A DNA stretch of 64,000 nt. Source: Burkholderia ambifaria (GTDB lineage: Bacteria > Pseudomonadota > Gammaproteobacteria > Burkholderiales > Burkholderiaceae). The translations under genes were made by a program, and so were the position numbers. Every line of letters starts with the position of its first letter. Within the stretch, counting starts at the first letter, position 1. The stretch is taken from the NCBI RefSeq assembly GCF_001443045.1, contig NZ_LKPJ01000002.1, forward strand, positions 203,236-267,235, written 5' to 3'. Positions 38,300-46,922 of the stretch are shown piece by piece. A model generated the notes under the pieces. That model was not told where the DNA came from. It was given only the letters and a program-made list of their open reading frames with translations, and did no database searches.

Positions 38300-39820
38300 T
38301 TACTTGCCGTGCGTGCCGCCGAGCAGGCCGCCGATCAGCGACGTGACAGGCGCGAGCGGATTCGAACCCGAGCCCGAGTTCGTGACGGCGCCCGTGGTGC
38401 CGCTCAATGCCGGTACGCCGACCGTGCTGGTGACAGCGGAAGCCGCGCCCGTCACGGGAGCGAGCGGGTTGCTGCCGCCGGTGCCGCCCGTTGCGCTGCC
38501 GAGCGCACCGGTGACCGTGGAGACCAGGCCCGTGACCGGGGCGAGCGGACCGCTGCTGCCGCCTGCTGCGCTGCCGAGTGCGCCGGTGACGGTGGAAACG
38601 AGGCCGGTGACTGGGGCGAGCGGGCCGCCGCTGGTGCCGCCTGCTGCGCTGCCGAGTGCGCCGGTGACGGTGGAGACGAGGCCGGTGACTGGGGCGAGCG
38701 GGCCACTGCTGGTGCCGCCAGTTGCGCCGCCGAGCGTGCCGGTGACCGTCGTGAGGAGGCCCGTGAGCGGCGCGAGCGGGTTGGTCGCGCCGCCGGTGTT
38801 GCCCGTCAGCAGGCCACCGACGGTCTTCACGGTATTACCGGTCGACGAGACGGTGTTGCCGAGGCCGGTCGTGACGGGGTTGCCGCCCGTCGATGCGATC
38901 AGCGCGCCGCCCTGGTTCGCGCCGTTGCCGATCGTGCCGAGCAGCATGTTGACCGGGGCGCCGAGGCCGGTGGCCGTCCCGATCGTTTGCGTCGTCTGGC
39001 CGACCATCGTCGTGATCGGCGTGATCGCCGAGCTGACCGTCTGCGTGACTTGCTGGATCGGGCCGGTCGACAGCACGTTGGACAGCGTGGTGCCGCCGTT
39101 CGATACCGCATTGCCGACTTGCGTCACGAGGCCGCCGACCGCGCCGGTGACAGGGGCGAGCGGTGACAGGGGGCCGCTGCCGAGGCTCGTGACCAGGTTG
39201 CCGGTCTGCGTGACTGCGCCGCCGAGCTGGTTCACGACACCGCCCGTGCTGGCGACCGTGACGCCGACCGGGTCTTTCGTCGCGCCGAGCTGGCCAAGGC
39301 CGTTGCCGAGGCCATTGCCGAGCGCCGTTACCGCGCCGCCGACGTTCTGCACGATGCCGCCTGCCGCTTGCGTCGTGGCCGGGTTGACGCCGGGCAGCGA
39401 CTGGCCGGCGATCACGGAGCCGAGGTTCGACACGGTGCCGCCGACATCCGTGATGAGGTTGCTGCTGCTTGCGAGGACCTTTCCCACCGCGTTCGACGAC
39501 ACACCGGAGGTGCCGCTTGTGCCGCTGCTCGTTCCGCTCGTCGTCCCGCTGGTGCTGCCGCTCGTCGAGCCGGACGTGCTGCCGCTGGTCGAGCCGCTGG
39601 TGCTACCCGAGGTGCTGCCGCTCGTCGAACCGGACGTGCCGCCCGAGGTGCCGCCACCCGACGTGGAGATCGAGTCTCCACCGCCGGCGCTCGAGCCGCC
39701 GCTGAGCCCCTTGCTGATGGACCCGGAGCCGCCGCATGCGGAGAGGGAAAGCATGGCTGCCACGGTGGCCGCAATCATAGTCGTCCGGAGCGTGCCATGA
39801 GGGATAACCTGAATGTCCAT
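38300..39820 (-). CDS. Gly/Ser/Thr-rich APVTG-repeat lipoprotein (second paralogue)
   Basis: 506 residues; the ATG at 39820 follows GCGAGGACGAA. Lipobox LSLSACGG, then an STSGSTSGS spacer of about 50 residues, a middle region aligned with the first paralogue (LGQLGATKDPVGVTVA; PIQQVTQTVSSAITPI), and C-terminal PLAPVTGLVSTVTGALGSA repeats that are nearly identical to each other. It begins the three-gene minus block; 40 bases separate it from the first paralogue. The close DNA identity among repeats suggests recent expansion. Function unknown. Confidence 0.8.
   Translation of the reverse strand: MDIQVIPHGTLRTTMIAATVAAMLSLSACGGSGSISKGLSGGSSAGGGDSISTSGGGTSGGTSGSTSGSTSGSTSGSTSGSTSGSTSGSTSGTTSGTSSGTSGTSGVSSNAVGKVLASSSNLITDVGGTVSNLGSVIAGQSLPGVNPATTQAAGGIVQNVGGAVTALGNGLGNGLGQLGATKDPVGVTVASTGGVVNQLGGAVTQTGNLVTSLGSGPLSPLAPVTGAVGGLVTQVGNAVSNGGTTLSNVLSTGPIQQVTQTVSSAITPITTMVGQTTQTIGTATGLGAPVNMLLGTIGNGANQGGALIASTGGNPVTTGLGNTVSSTGNTVKTVGGLLTGNTGGATNPLAPLTGLLTTVTGTLGGATGGTSSGPLAPVTGLVSTVTGALGSAAGGTSGGPLAPVTGLVSTVTGALGSAAGGSSGPLAPVTGLVSTVTGALGSATGGTGGSNPLAPVTGAASAVTSTVGVPALSGTTGAVTNSGSGSNPLAPVTSLIGGLLGGTHGK
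38446..38790 (-). repeat. Near-identical 75-81-base coding repeats
   Basis: Four to five consecutive units encode the APVTG repeats of the second lipoprotein. The copies around 38570-38650 and 38650-38727 differ at only a few positions, so unit number could vary between strains by slippage or recombination. Confidence 0.75.
39514..39660 (-). repeat. 12-base-type repeats encoding a GSTS spacer
   Basis: Degenerate copies of a 12-base unit code for (Gly-Ser-Thr-Ser)n directly after the lipobox region. It is likely a flexible tether between the lipid anchor and the folded part. Confidence 0.7.
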
Positions 39821-40016
39821 TTCGTCCTCGCATTGAAGCTGATGTTGTGTTGAGTGATGCGGGGATTACTCTGCAACTGTCGTGCCATTTCGATGGTCGA
39901 TGATCCGACGATCGGTTTTAAACGCGGCAATTCCTTGTCGGGAAAGGAGTTTGTGTAATTGAAAGATTGTTGAGATTGTTTAAAAAAGGTCGAGAGAGAA
40001 CGGTTTCGGCCGTTTT

Positions 40017-40060
40017 GTAACGTAACGTCACATCATTGGCGTTACGCGTGCGGCGTAACG
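40017..40060 (+). promoter_or_regulatory. Cluster of GTAACG/GTTACG words upstream of tad
   Basis: GTAACG at 40017, 40022 and 40055 and GTTACG at 40041 form a tight group about 430 bases before the pilin gene. The same word group precedes the sigma-54 promoter at 3192. I found no sigma-54 promoter with exact GG-N10-GC spacing downstream, the nearest (40105-40119) being one base short. Confidence 0.5.
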
Positions 40061-40141
40061 TAGGGCTGGTAAAGACCCTGCGAGTGGTCCGGTTTTTTTA
40101 CTGGTGGATTAGGTATGCACATCTAACCTATCGTAAGTCCT

Positions 40142-40360
40142 ATGTGTAAGTCGTACCGAAACGCCGTACAAGTGCGCTGTGCTCCGGAAATTTTTTTCGA
40201 TTCATTCTTAAAAGAGGTTGGAATTCAAATAGGATCGGATATAGAATCCGGAGCAGATGTAAGCAAATGTACAATTCGGTACACTGCGTTCGAGGAGGGC
40301 ACTATCGCGAATGTTAACTTGCATCAAATAGTGATACATGCCCCTCGGGGTGACATATAA
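40142..40360 (+). CDS. Doubtful 72-residue open frame
   Basis: An uninterrupted frame in the AT-rich spacer. No ribosome site precedes its ATG, and the sequence has no recognisable domain or signal. Codon usage is AT-leaning, unlike the genome. It could be a diverged or foreign remnant; I would not treat it as a gene without expression data. Confidence 0.2.
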   Translation: MCKSYRNAVQVRCAPEIFFDSFLKEVGIQIGSDIESGADVSKCTIRYTAFEEGTIANVNLHQIVIHAPRGDI

Positions 40361-40484
40361 AGAAAGCGCACTCGGTTGTCGTTATACAGGTGTAACGAAC
40401 GACGCGGGGCAAGGGCCGGATATGCGGGGATGTACAACGTATAAAAGGCCAAAAAACGTACATACAGGCACGAGGAATTAAAAA

Positions 40485-40676
40485 ATGAAAGCACTCATCA
40501 AGCGCTTCCTCAAGGAAGAAGACGGGGTTACCGCGATCGAGTATGGGCTGATTGCGGGTCTTATTGCCGTGGCAATCATAGGTGCCGTTTCGGGGTTGGG
40601 CACCGATCTCAGCTCCACATTTACCAAAATTGGTACCTGCATGACGACGCCAAGCAAGGACTGCTGGGGCACGTAA
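40485..40676 (+). CDS. flp: Flp-family type IVb pilin
   Basis: 63 residues, typical for Flp. A short basic leader ends at Gly-14 before VTAIEYGLIAGLIAVAIIGAV: the G/xxxxEY processing site and hydrophobic helix of Flp pilins. The C-terminal part has a possible disulfide between the two Cys in GTCMTTPSKDC. Ribosome site GAGGA. It is cut by the TadV peptidase encoded next and polymerised by TadA/B/C. First gene of the locus. Confidence 0.95.
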   Translation: MKALIKRFLKEEDGVTAIEYGLIAGLIAVAIIGAVSGLGTDLSSTFTKIGTCMTTPSKDCWGT

Positions 40677-40768
40677 AGCACGGATCTTTATTGTCGTCTT
40701 TCGACTCGGGGCGGGCGGATAGTCTCAGTGATTCGCCTGCTTTTCTGGTTGTGGTCGGTTGCGGCGTC

Positions 40769-41266
40769 ATGACACGTCTTGTTTTCATTGGGGTATTTCT
40801 GATCTGGACGATACTCGTTTCGGTCAGCGATATCCGTTTCCGGCGTATTTCAAATTCGCTTGTTTTGGCGGGGCTCTGCGGTGGGATGGGCGGTGCTTTT
40901 CTAAACGCAAATCCTTTCGCTGTCTCCCCAATGCAGGCGCTGATCGGCATGTTGGTCGCGCTAATCGTGTTTTTCCCGCTGTTCTTGTCGCGCGTTATGG
41001 GCGCTGCAGACGTGAAAATCTTTGCCGTGCTTGGCACGTGGTGTGGCGTGTATGCGCTGCTATGGCTGTGGGTTATCGCGAGTTTGGCCGCGGGTGTTCA
41101 TGTACTCGTTTTGATTCTGCTGGCGGATGCACCGTTCGGGGCACTGTGGCGGCGTGGTACGCCCGCGATGGCGCTCGGCGGTCGGCGGGCTACGCCTTAC
41201 GCAGCGTTTCTCGTACTGCCTGCTGCCGCATGGCTTTTGCATCTGATGCTTGTAAGGGGAACGTGA
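40769..41266 (+). CDS. tadV: TadV/CpaA prepilin peptidase (A24 family)
   Basis: 165 residues from the ATG at 40769; an upstream in-frame start at 40691 is less likely. Several membrane segments and both catalytic Asp positions: SDIRFRRISN and GAADVKIFAVLG (the GxxxDxK-like motif). It removes the leader from Flp and from the TadE/TadG pseudopilins in the inner membrane. Its stop codon overlaps the tadE start. Confidence 0.9.
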   Translation: MTRLVFIGVFLIWTILVSVSDIRFRRISNSLVLAGLCGGMGGAFLNANPFAVSPMQALIGMLVALIVFFPLFLSRVMGAADVKIFAVLGTWCGVYALLWLWVIASLAAGVHVLVLILLADAPFGALWRRGTPAMALGGRRATPYAAFLVLPAAAWLLHLMLVRGT

Positions 41267-41796
41267 TGGCCCGCTGGCAGCAAACGCGCCAATCCTGCAA
41301 TTGGCGACGGCAACGGGGGGTAGCGGCAATCGAGTTCGCATTCGTATTTCCGCTGTTCTTTCTGATTTTTTACGCGATTGTCACGTTTGGGATGATTTTC
41401 GTCATCCAGCAGAACTTGACGTTCGCGGCGTCCGAAGGTGCGCGCGCCGCCTTGAACTACACGTCGTCGCCATGCGACCGCTTGAAAGTGGCAGCTGCTA
41501 CCGCTTGCACGGCGATCAATGGTGGCAACACGCCGTGGGGAAAATTCGCGACCGTTGCCACGCAGGTGAACGGGGCGGGGGCGACGACGGCGGCGAATTG
41601 TGATGCGTCGTTCACGCCATCGTCACCGGATTCCTGCAGCACCACGTTTACGCCATCGTCAACATCCACGTTCAACGTGATGGTGACGATGACGTACCCG
41701 TACGCGGACAAACCGCTGATCCCGTGGCTATTCATATTCTCGGCGCCCCAATTGCAGAGCAGTGCGACGGTGCAAATTTCGCCGAACTTTCTTTGA
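41266..41796 (+). CDS. tadE: TadE-like pseudopilin
   Basis: 176 residues. The N-terminal RRQRGVAAIEFAFVFPLFFLIFYAIVTFGM is a TadE motif with prepilin-like G/xxxxEF site and membrane helix. The extracytoplasmic part has three Cys and Thr/Ser-rich segments. It overlaps tadV by one base (TGATG). TadE and TadG are minor pseudopilins required for pilus assembly. Confidence 0.9.
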   Translation: MARWQQTRQSCNWRRQRGVAAIEFAFVFPLFFLIFYAIVTFGMIFVIQQNLTFAASEGARAALNYTSSPCDRLKVAAATACTAINGGNTPWGKFATVATQVNGAGATTAANCDASFTPSSPDSCSTTFTPSSTSTFNVMVTMTYPYADKPLIPWLFIFSAPQLQSSATVQISPNFL

Positions 41797-41887
41797 TATG
41801 CATGAACGTTCCGTCTTTCCCAATATAAACGTAGTCCCTCGACCGTCCGCACGCGCCAGAACTTGACTCCGGCATTCCAATACCAAC

Positions 41888-42823
41888 ATGGCCAACAATC
41901 TGACAAAGATCATCGCGGGGTTGCTGATTGCAATCGCTATTCTGCTCGGAATTTATGCATGGATGCTTGGGCGCAGTACGTCGCGTCCACCTCCTGCACA
42001 ACAGGCCGTCGCCTTGAACCCGGTGCCGGTGGTCATCGCGACCCGCATACTGCCGGTCGGTCAGCCGATTGCTGCCGATGCATTGAAGGTTCAACCGACT
42101 GCTCCTGCGCCGGCTGGTGCGTTTGTCGATCCGGCCCCCCTCGTCGGTCGCGTTCCTGCGAGGGACATTCCGGCGTCGGCGCCGGTCGTGTCGGATGCAC
42201 TGGTGTCCGGGCTTGCCGAGGACGTTCAGCCAGGCGAACGCGCGATTGCGGTTCGCGTCGATGAGACCAATGCGGTCGGCAACCGCCTGCGGCCCGGCAA
42301 CTTCGTCGACGTCTTCGTGAACCTGAAGCGGGAAGCGGGCGCGGGGATGCTCGATGGCGAAGTATCGCAGACGCAAGCGAGACTCCTGATGTCGAAGGTG
42401 CGCGTGCTGTCGTTCGGCGACGCGACGCCGGAGCGTGACAGCGGCAGCAACACGAACGGCAATAACGGCCAGCCGAGCAACACGCGCATCGCGGTACTCG
42501 CGGTACCGACCGCGCAGGTCGATGCACTGACACTCGGTGAGTCGAGCGGCCGGCTGACGCTCGCGCTGCGCAACCCGCGCGACGACGAGCTTGCGACGCA
42601 GACGGTAGCGGTGCGCACGGACAACAAGCTGTCGCCGTCGGCGCTTGCCGCGGCCGGCGTTTCGCTGCATCAGCTGTCCGGCACGCCGAGGACCGCCGTG
42701 GCCAACGTGAATGTGCCGCCGCTGCCGTCGCGCTTGCCGCTGGCGGTGCGCTCAGGCGGCAGCGGAGGCGGGGGCAACATCGAGGTAATCCGCGGCGGCC
42801 GCTCGGAAACGGTTTCGTATTGA
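41888..42823 (+). CDS. cpaB: Flp pilus assembly protein CpaB/RcpC
   Basis: 311 residues. One N-terminal membrane helix (residues 4-27), then a SAF/antifreeze-like domain (NPVPVVIATRILPVGQPIAADALKVQP, about 44-110) and the RcpC/CpaB domain with GERAIAVRVDETNAVGNRLRPGNFVDVFV. It is a periplasmic protein that stabilises the secretin. Gap of 91 bases after tadE. Confidence 0.93.
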   Translation: MANNLTKIIAGLLIAIAILLGIYAWMLGRSTSRPPPAQQAVALNPVPVVIATRILPVGQPIAADALKVQPTAPAPAGAFVDPAPLVGRVPARDIPASAPVVSDALVSGLAEDVQPGERAIAVRVDETNAVGNRLRPGNFVDVFVNLKREAGAGMLDGEVSQTQARLLMSKVRVLSFGDATPERDSGSNTNGNNGQPSNTRIAVLAVPTAQVDALTLGESSGRLTLALRNPRDDELATQTVAVRTDNKLSPSALAAAGVSLHQLSGTPRTAVANVNVPPLPSRLPLAVRSGGSGGGGNIEVIRGGRSETVSY

Positions 42824-42887
42824 ACAACATCGATGGCCATCGATATCAGCGACGACAAGTAACGGCCGTGCCACGGTCCAACAAACA

Positions 42888-44219
42888 ATGAAAAACACAC
42901 TGACTGCATTCGCGATTGCTCTCTGGGCCCTGACATTCGCCTCCATTGCAAGCGCGAACGGTACGATCGAGCTGGCGGTTGGCGCGCAGCGGCAGATTTC
43001 CGCAGGCCGCGCGCTGCAGCGGGTCGCAGTCGGCGATCCGGCGATCGCCGACGTACTGATCATGAAGGGCAGTCGTTCCGGTTCCGTGCTGTTGACCGCG
43101 AAAGCGCCGGGTGCGACGAACGTGATGTTGTGGGAACGCGGGCACGACGAGCCGACGGTCTGGAGTGTCGAAGTCGTCGACGCCGCGGCACATGCGGTAC
43201 TCGACGGTTCGACGCCGCAGGTGAAGGCATACGGCGGGACGTCGGTGCTGCGGGGAACGTCGGCATCGCTCGACGCTCACGAACGGGCCGTCGCGGTCGC
43301 CAAGAATATGAGCCCGAAAGGCACGGTGATCGATCGCTCGACGCTGGCCGGCAAGAACGTCGTGCAGGTCGATGTGCGGGTGGTCGAATTCAGCCGCTCG
43401 GTGCTCAAGCAAGTCGGCTTCAACTTCTTCAAGCAGAGCAACGGCTTTTCGTTCGGCTCGTTCTCGCCGGGCGGCGTGCAGTCATACAACGGTGGGTCGG
43501 GTCCGGGCACGGGGGGATACATTCCGACGCTTGGCGCACCGATGGCGTCTGCATTCAATCTGGTTGTAAACGCAGCGGGACATGGCATCTTTGCCGATCT
43601 GTCGCTGCTCGAAGCGAACAACATGGCACGCGTGCTCGCAGAGCCGACGCTCGTCGCACTGTCCGGCCAGAGCGCCAGCTTCCTCGCCGGCGGCGAGATT
43701 CCGGTACCGTCGCCGCAGGGGCTCGGCTCGACCGCGATCCAGTGGAAGCAATACGGCGTCGGGCTGTCGCTGACCCCGACGGTGCTGGGCCCGAACCGGA
43801 TCGCGCTGAAGGTCGCGCCGGAATCGAGCCAGCTCGACTTCGTGAACAGCGTGACGATCAGCGGCGTCGCGGTGCCGGGCATCACGACGCGTCGTGCCGA
43901 TACGACGGTCGAACTCGGTGACGGCGAGAGCTTCGTGATCGGCGGTCTGATCGACCGCCAGACGATGTCGAACGTGAACAAGGTGCCGCTGCTCGGTGAC
44001 CTGCCGATCATCGGCACGTTCTTCAAGAACCTGAACTATCAGCAGAACGACAAGGAATTGCTGATCATCGTGACACCGCATCTCGTCGCACCGATCGCGA
44101 AGGGGGCGGTATTGCCGGCGACGCCCGGCGAGTTGTCCGAGCAGCGTGACGGGCCGGTCTGGCGATCCTACCTGGGCGGCGCGGCGTCGCCGGATGCTGC
44201 ACCGGGGTTTTCGAAATGA
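42888..44219 (+). CDS. cpaC: Tad secretin CpaC/RcpA
   Basis: 443 residues. Signal peptide (AIALWALTFASIASANG), a BON/pilus-N domain (GAQRQISAGRALQRVAVGDPAIADV), and the type II/III secretin domain with VQVDVRVVEFSRSVLKQVGF, EPTLVALSGQSASFLAGGEIPVP and the C-terminal TTVELGDGESFVIGGLID, VPLLGDLPIIGTFFK. It forms the outer-membrane pore of the pilus. Confidence 0.95.
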   Translation: MKNTLTAFAIALWALTFASIASANGTIELAVGAQRQISAGRALQRVAVGDPAIADVLIMKGSRSGSVLLTAKAPGATNVMLWERGHDEPTVWSVEVVDAAAHAVLDGSTPQVKAYGGTSVLRGTSASLDAHERAVAVAKNMSPKGTVIDRSTLAGKNVVQVDVRVVEFSRSVLKQVGFNFFKQSNGFSFGSFSPGGVQSYNGGSGPGTGGYIPTLGAPMASAFNLVVNAAGHGIFADLSLLEANNMARVLAEPTLVALSGQSASFLAGGEIPVPSPQGLGSTAIQWKQYGVGLSLTPTVLGPNRIALKVAPESSQLDFVNSVTISGVAVPGITTRRADTTVELGDGESFVIGGLIDRQTMSNVNKVPLLGDLPIIGTFFKNLNYQQNDKELLIIVTPHLVAPIAKGAVLPATPGELSEQRDGPVWRSYLGGAASPDAAPGFSK

Positions 44220-44279
44220 ATGTGAAGCACTGCGCGTTGCGGCACATCGCTATGCCTTGCGTAATCGGGGGTGTTCGAC

Positions 44280-45554
44280 ATGAATGCACGGACCCAATCA
44301 TTGTGTGAACCCGCCGTGACCGACTACTTCGTGTGTGCATCGACAAAGGAAGCGCATGTGCGCTGGCTGGCCGACACGCTGGTGTCGGCCGGTGCGGTCG
44401 AGGCAGCATCGCTGGAACCGGGCGTGCTTGCGCAGCGCATCACGGGGCTCAATCCGGCGCTTGTGTTCATTGACTTCTCCGAACGCAGCGATGCGGCGAG
44501 CGTCGCTGCTGCCACGGTGCGCGCAGCGCATCCGGGTCTGCCGATCGTCGCGCTCGGTTCGCTCGCACAGCCGGAGAGCACGCTTGCCGCACTGCGTGCC
44601 GGCGTGCGCGACTTCATCGACGTGTCGGCATCGACCGAGGATGCGCTGCGGACGACACGCGGATTGCTGTCGCACGTCGGCGAGCCGACGAGCCGTCACG
44701 GCAAGGTCGCCGCGTTGCTCGGGGCGCGTGCCGGCATGGGCGTCAGCACGCTTGCCGCGAATCTCGCGGTCTGGTTGCAGAAGCGGGCGCTCGGCCCGGG
44801 GGCGACGGGCGGCCCGGACGGCGGCGCGCCGGTTGGTCGTCAAACCGCGCTGATCGATCTGGGCCTGCCGGCCGGTGACGGCGCGCTGTTCCTGAACACG
44901 CGCTGCGAATTCCATTTCATCGACGCCGTTCAGAATCTGCGCCGCATCGACCGCACGTTCGTGAACACAGCGCTCACGCGGCACCAGAGCGGCGTCGCAC
45001 TGACGACGCTGCCGCCGGACCTCGGCGGGCTGCGCGACGTGTCGTATGCGTCGTGCATCGGCTTGCTGAACCGCTTCCGCGCGTTCTTCGACCAGCAGGT
45101 CGTGGATCTCGGCGGGTTCTCGAATCGCGAGTTCGTCACGCAGATCGCTGCAGCGGCTGACGAGGCGTGGCTCGTGTGCGATCAGGGCGTCGCATCGATC
45201 GTGTCGGCGGCCGACCTGCTCACCGGGCTACGCGATGCGGGTGTCGATACCGACCGCGTCAAGCTCGTGGTCAACCAGTACGATCCCGCTCTGAATCTGA
45301 TGCCCGGGCAGATCGCGGAGCGTCTCGGCCTGGCGCTGGCCGGCACCTTGCCCGCGCGTCGCGTCGCGATCGGCCATGCTGCGAACCAGGGGCGGCTCAT
45401 TGTCGATGCGGCGGAGCGCGATCCATATGTCCGCGCACTCGAATCCCTCGCCGCGCGGCTGCCCGGCGTATCGGGCATGGCAGGCGCGTCGCGCGCCACG
45501 CCGGGCCTGTCCGTGCTCAAGCGTTTCATTCAACCCTCGTCCAAGCGGTCATAA
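44280..45554 (+). CDS. tadZ: TadZ/CpaE, ParA-like pilus localisation protein
   Basis: 424 residues from the ATG at 44280 (a GTG at 44271 is in frame). N-terminal receiver-like domain (about 20-130, without a clear phosphoacceptor pattern), then a ParA/MinD-type domain; the deviant Walker A reads LLGARAGMGVSTLAANLA, lacking the usual Lys at GKT but retaining the S/T. It directs the pilus machine to a site in the cell, usually a pole. Confidence 0.92.
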   Translation: MNARTQSLCEPAVTDYFVCASTKEAHVRWLADTLVSAGAVEAASLEPGVLAQRITGLNPALVFIDFSERSDAASVAAATVRAAHPGLPIVALGSLAQPESTLAALRAGVRDFIDVSASTEDALRTTRGLLSHVGEPTSRHGKVAALLGARAGMGVSTLAANLAVWLQKRALGPGATGGPDGGAPVGRQTALIDLGLPAGDGALFLNTRCEFHFIDAVQNLRRIDRTFVNTALTRHQSGVALTTLPPDLGGLRDVSYASCIGLLNRFRAFFDQQVVDLGGFSNREFVTQIAAAADEAWLVCDQGVASIVSAADLLTGLRDAGVDTDRVKLVVNQYDPALNLMPGQIAERLGLALAGTLPARRVAIGHAANQGRLIVDAAERDPYVRALESLAARLPGVSGMAGASRATPGLSVLKRFIQPSSKRS

Positions 45555-45557
45555 CCG

Positions 45558-46922
45558 ATGGCACACGACATTCAATTCGCCGACGGCGCAGCGCCGTTTT
45601 CCCAGACGCAGCAGTTCCACGACATCAAGAATGCCGCGCACGAGCATTTGCTGACGCGCATCGAGGAACTGGGCGCCGAGTTCGGCCGATGGTCCCGCCA
45701 GGCGATCAATCAGTTCGTCGATCTCGAGATCGACAGCTTCGTGCGCCTGCGCCGCATTCCGCTCAACGAGAACGAGGTGCGTGCGATCGCGGAAGCGCTG
45801 ACGAAGGAGCTCGCGGGCTTCGGGCCGATCGAGGATCTGCTCGCGGATCCGGCCGTCGAGGATATCCTGATCAACGGTTACAACGACGTGTACGTGTCGC
45901 GTCACGGGATCCTCGCGAGGCTGCCGGTACGCTTCACCGACAACGCGCATTTGCTGCGCATCGTGCGCCGGATCCTCGCGCCGATCGGGCGCCGCCTCGA
46001 CGAGTCGAATCCGATGGTCGACGCGCGACTGCCCGATGGCGGACGCGTGAACGTCGTGATCGAGCCGCTGTCGATCGACGGCCCGATCGTGTCGATCCGG
46101 AAATTCCGCAAGGATCCGCTCAAGCCCTCGGACCTGCTCGGCAACGGCACGTACAACGAAGAGATCGGCGCGCTGCTCGAGGCGGCGGTCGAGGCACGCT
46201 GCAACGTGCTCGTGTCGGGCGGCACGAGTTCGGGCAAGACGTCGCTGCTCAATGCGCTCGCATTCCACATTCCGGAGGCCGAACGTGTCGTGACGATCGA
46301 GGATACGGCCGAGCTGTCGCTTAATCACCCGCACGTCGTGCGGCTCGAAAGCCGACCGGGCGGGTTCGACGGCACTGGCGTCGTGACGATTCGCGACTTG
46401 TTGCGCAACACGCTGCGGATGCGTCCGGACCGGATCGTCGTCGGCGAAGTCCGCGGCGGGGAAGTGCTCGAAATGCTGCAGGCCATGAATACGGGCCACG
46501 ATGGCTCGATGGGCACCGTGCACGCGAGCTCGCCGCGCGAGTGCCTGTACCGTCTCGAGATGCTTGCCGGTTTCGCGGGATTCCAGGGTACCGAGTCGAG
46601 CCTGCGTCGCCAGATCGCGAACGCGATCGACTTCATCGTGCAGATAGGACGGCTGTCGAATGGACGCCGCCGGATTCTGTCGATCACCGAAGTGACCGGG
46701 CTGTCCGACAACATCATCGCGACGCAGGAGCTGTATCGCTATGAAGCGCGCGTGACGCCGGAGGGCGAGGAAGTCGATCACTGGGAATCGCTGGGTATCC
46801 ATCCGCATTCGCCGAAGCTCGCACGTTTCCGCCAGGCGTTGACGAATAGCGGAATGAGCGGCGGTGGGTTCGGCGGCTTTGGCGGCGGCGGTTTCGGTCG
46901 CGGCGGAGGCTTCAATGTATAG
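45558..46922 (+). CDS. tadA: TadA/CpaF secretion ATPase
   Basis: 454 residues. N-terminal helical domain, then the VirB11/PulE-like core: Walker A SGGTSSGKTSLLNAL at residues 220-234, Asp box with TIEDTAELSL, and Walker B MRPDRIVVGEVRGGEVLEML with the following His box (GHDGSMGTVHA). The last 20 residues are a Gly/Phe repeat. It powers pilus extension and probably retraction. It overlaps tadB. Confidence 0.96.
   Translation: MAHDIQFADGAAPFSQTQQFHDIKNAAHEHLLTRIEELGAEFGRWSRQAINQFVDLEIDSFVRLRRIPLNENEVRAIAEALTKELAGFGPIEDLLADPAVEDILINGYNDVYVSRHGILARLPVRFTDNAHLLRIVRRILAPIGRRLDESNPMVDARLPDGGRVNVVIEPLSIDGPIVSIRKFRKDPLKPSDLLGNGTYNEEIGALLEAAVEARCNVLVSGGTSSGKTSLLNALAFHIPEAERVVTIEDTAELSLNHPHVVRLESRPGGFDGTGVVTIRDLLRNTLRMRPDRIVVGEVRGGEVLEMLQAMNTGHDGSMGTVHASSPRECLYRLEMLAGFAGFQGTESSLRRQIANAIDFIVQIGRLSNGRRRILSITEVTGLSDNIIATQELYRYEARVTPEGEEVDHWESLGIHPHSPKLARFRQALTNSGMSGGGFGGFGGGGFGRGGGFNV

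Larger units (their letters stand above)
39821..40484. promoter_or_regulatory. AT-rich regulatory region upstream of the flp/tad locus
   Basis: 664 bases between the divergent lipoprotein and pilin genes. Composition falls to 28/60 G+C in 40141-40200 and 23/60 in 40201-40260, far below the surroundings. It holds a GTAACG/GTTACG cluster (separate entry), another GTAACG at 40392-40397 and a TATAAA at 40440-40445 that could be the pilin -10. Low GC suggests a target for H-NS-like silencing. One doubtful 72-codon frame lies inside. Confidence 0.5.

Noticed and set aside
36880..38790. LAPVTG motifs resembling the LPXTG sortase signal
   Set aside because: The motif is repeated inside the protein, no hydrophobic tail follows and a Gram-negative host has no matching sortase context.
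40105..40119. TGGATTAGGTATGCA upstream of tad, resembling a sigma-54 promoter
   Set aside because: The GG to GC spacing is nine, not ten, bases, which normally abolishes activity, and the -24 box is poor.
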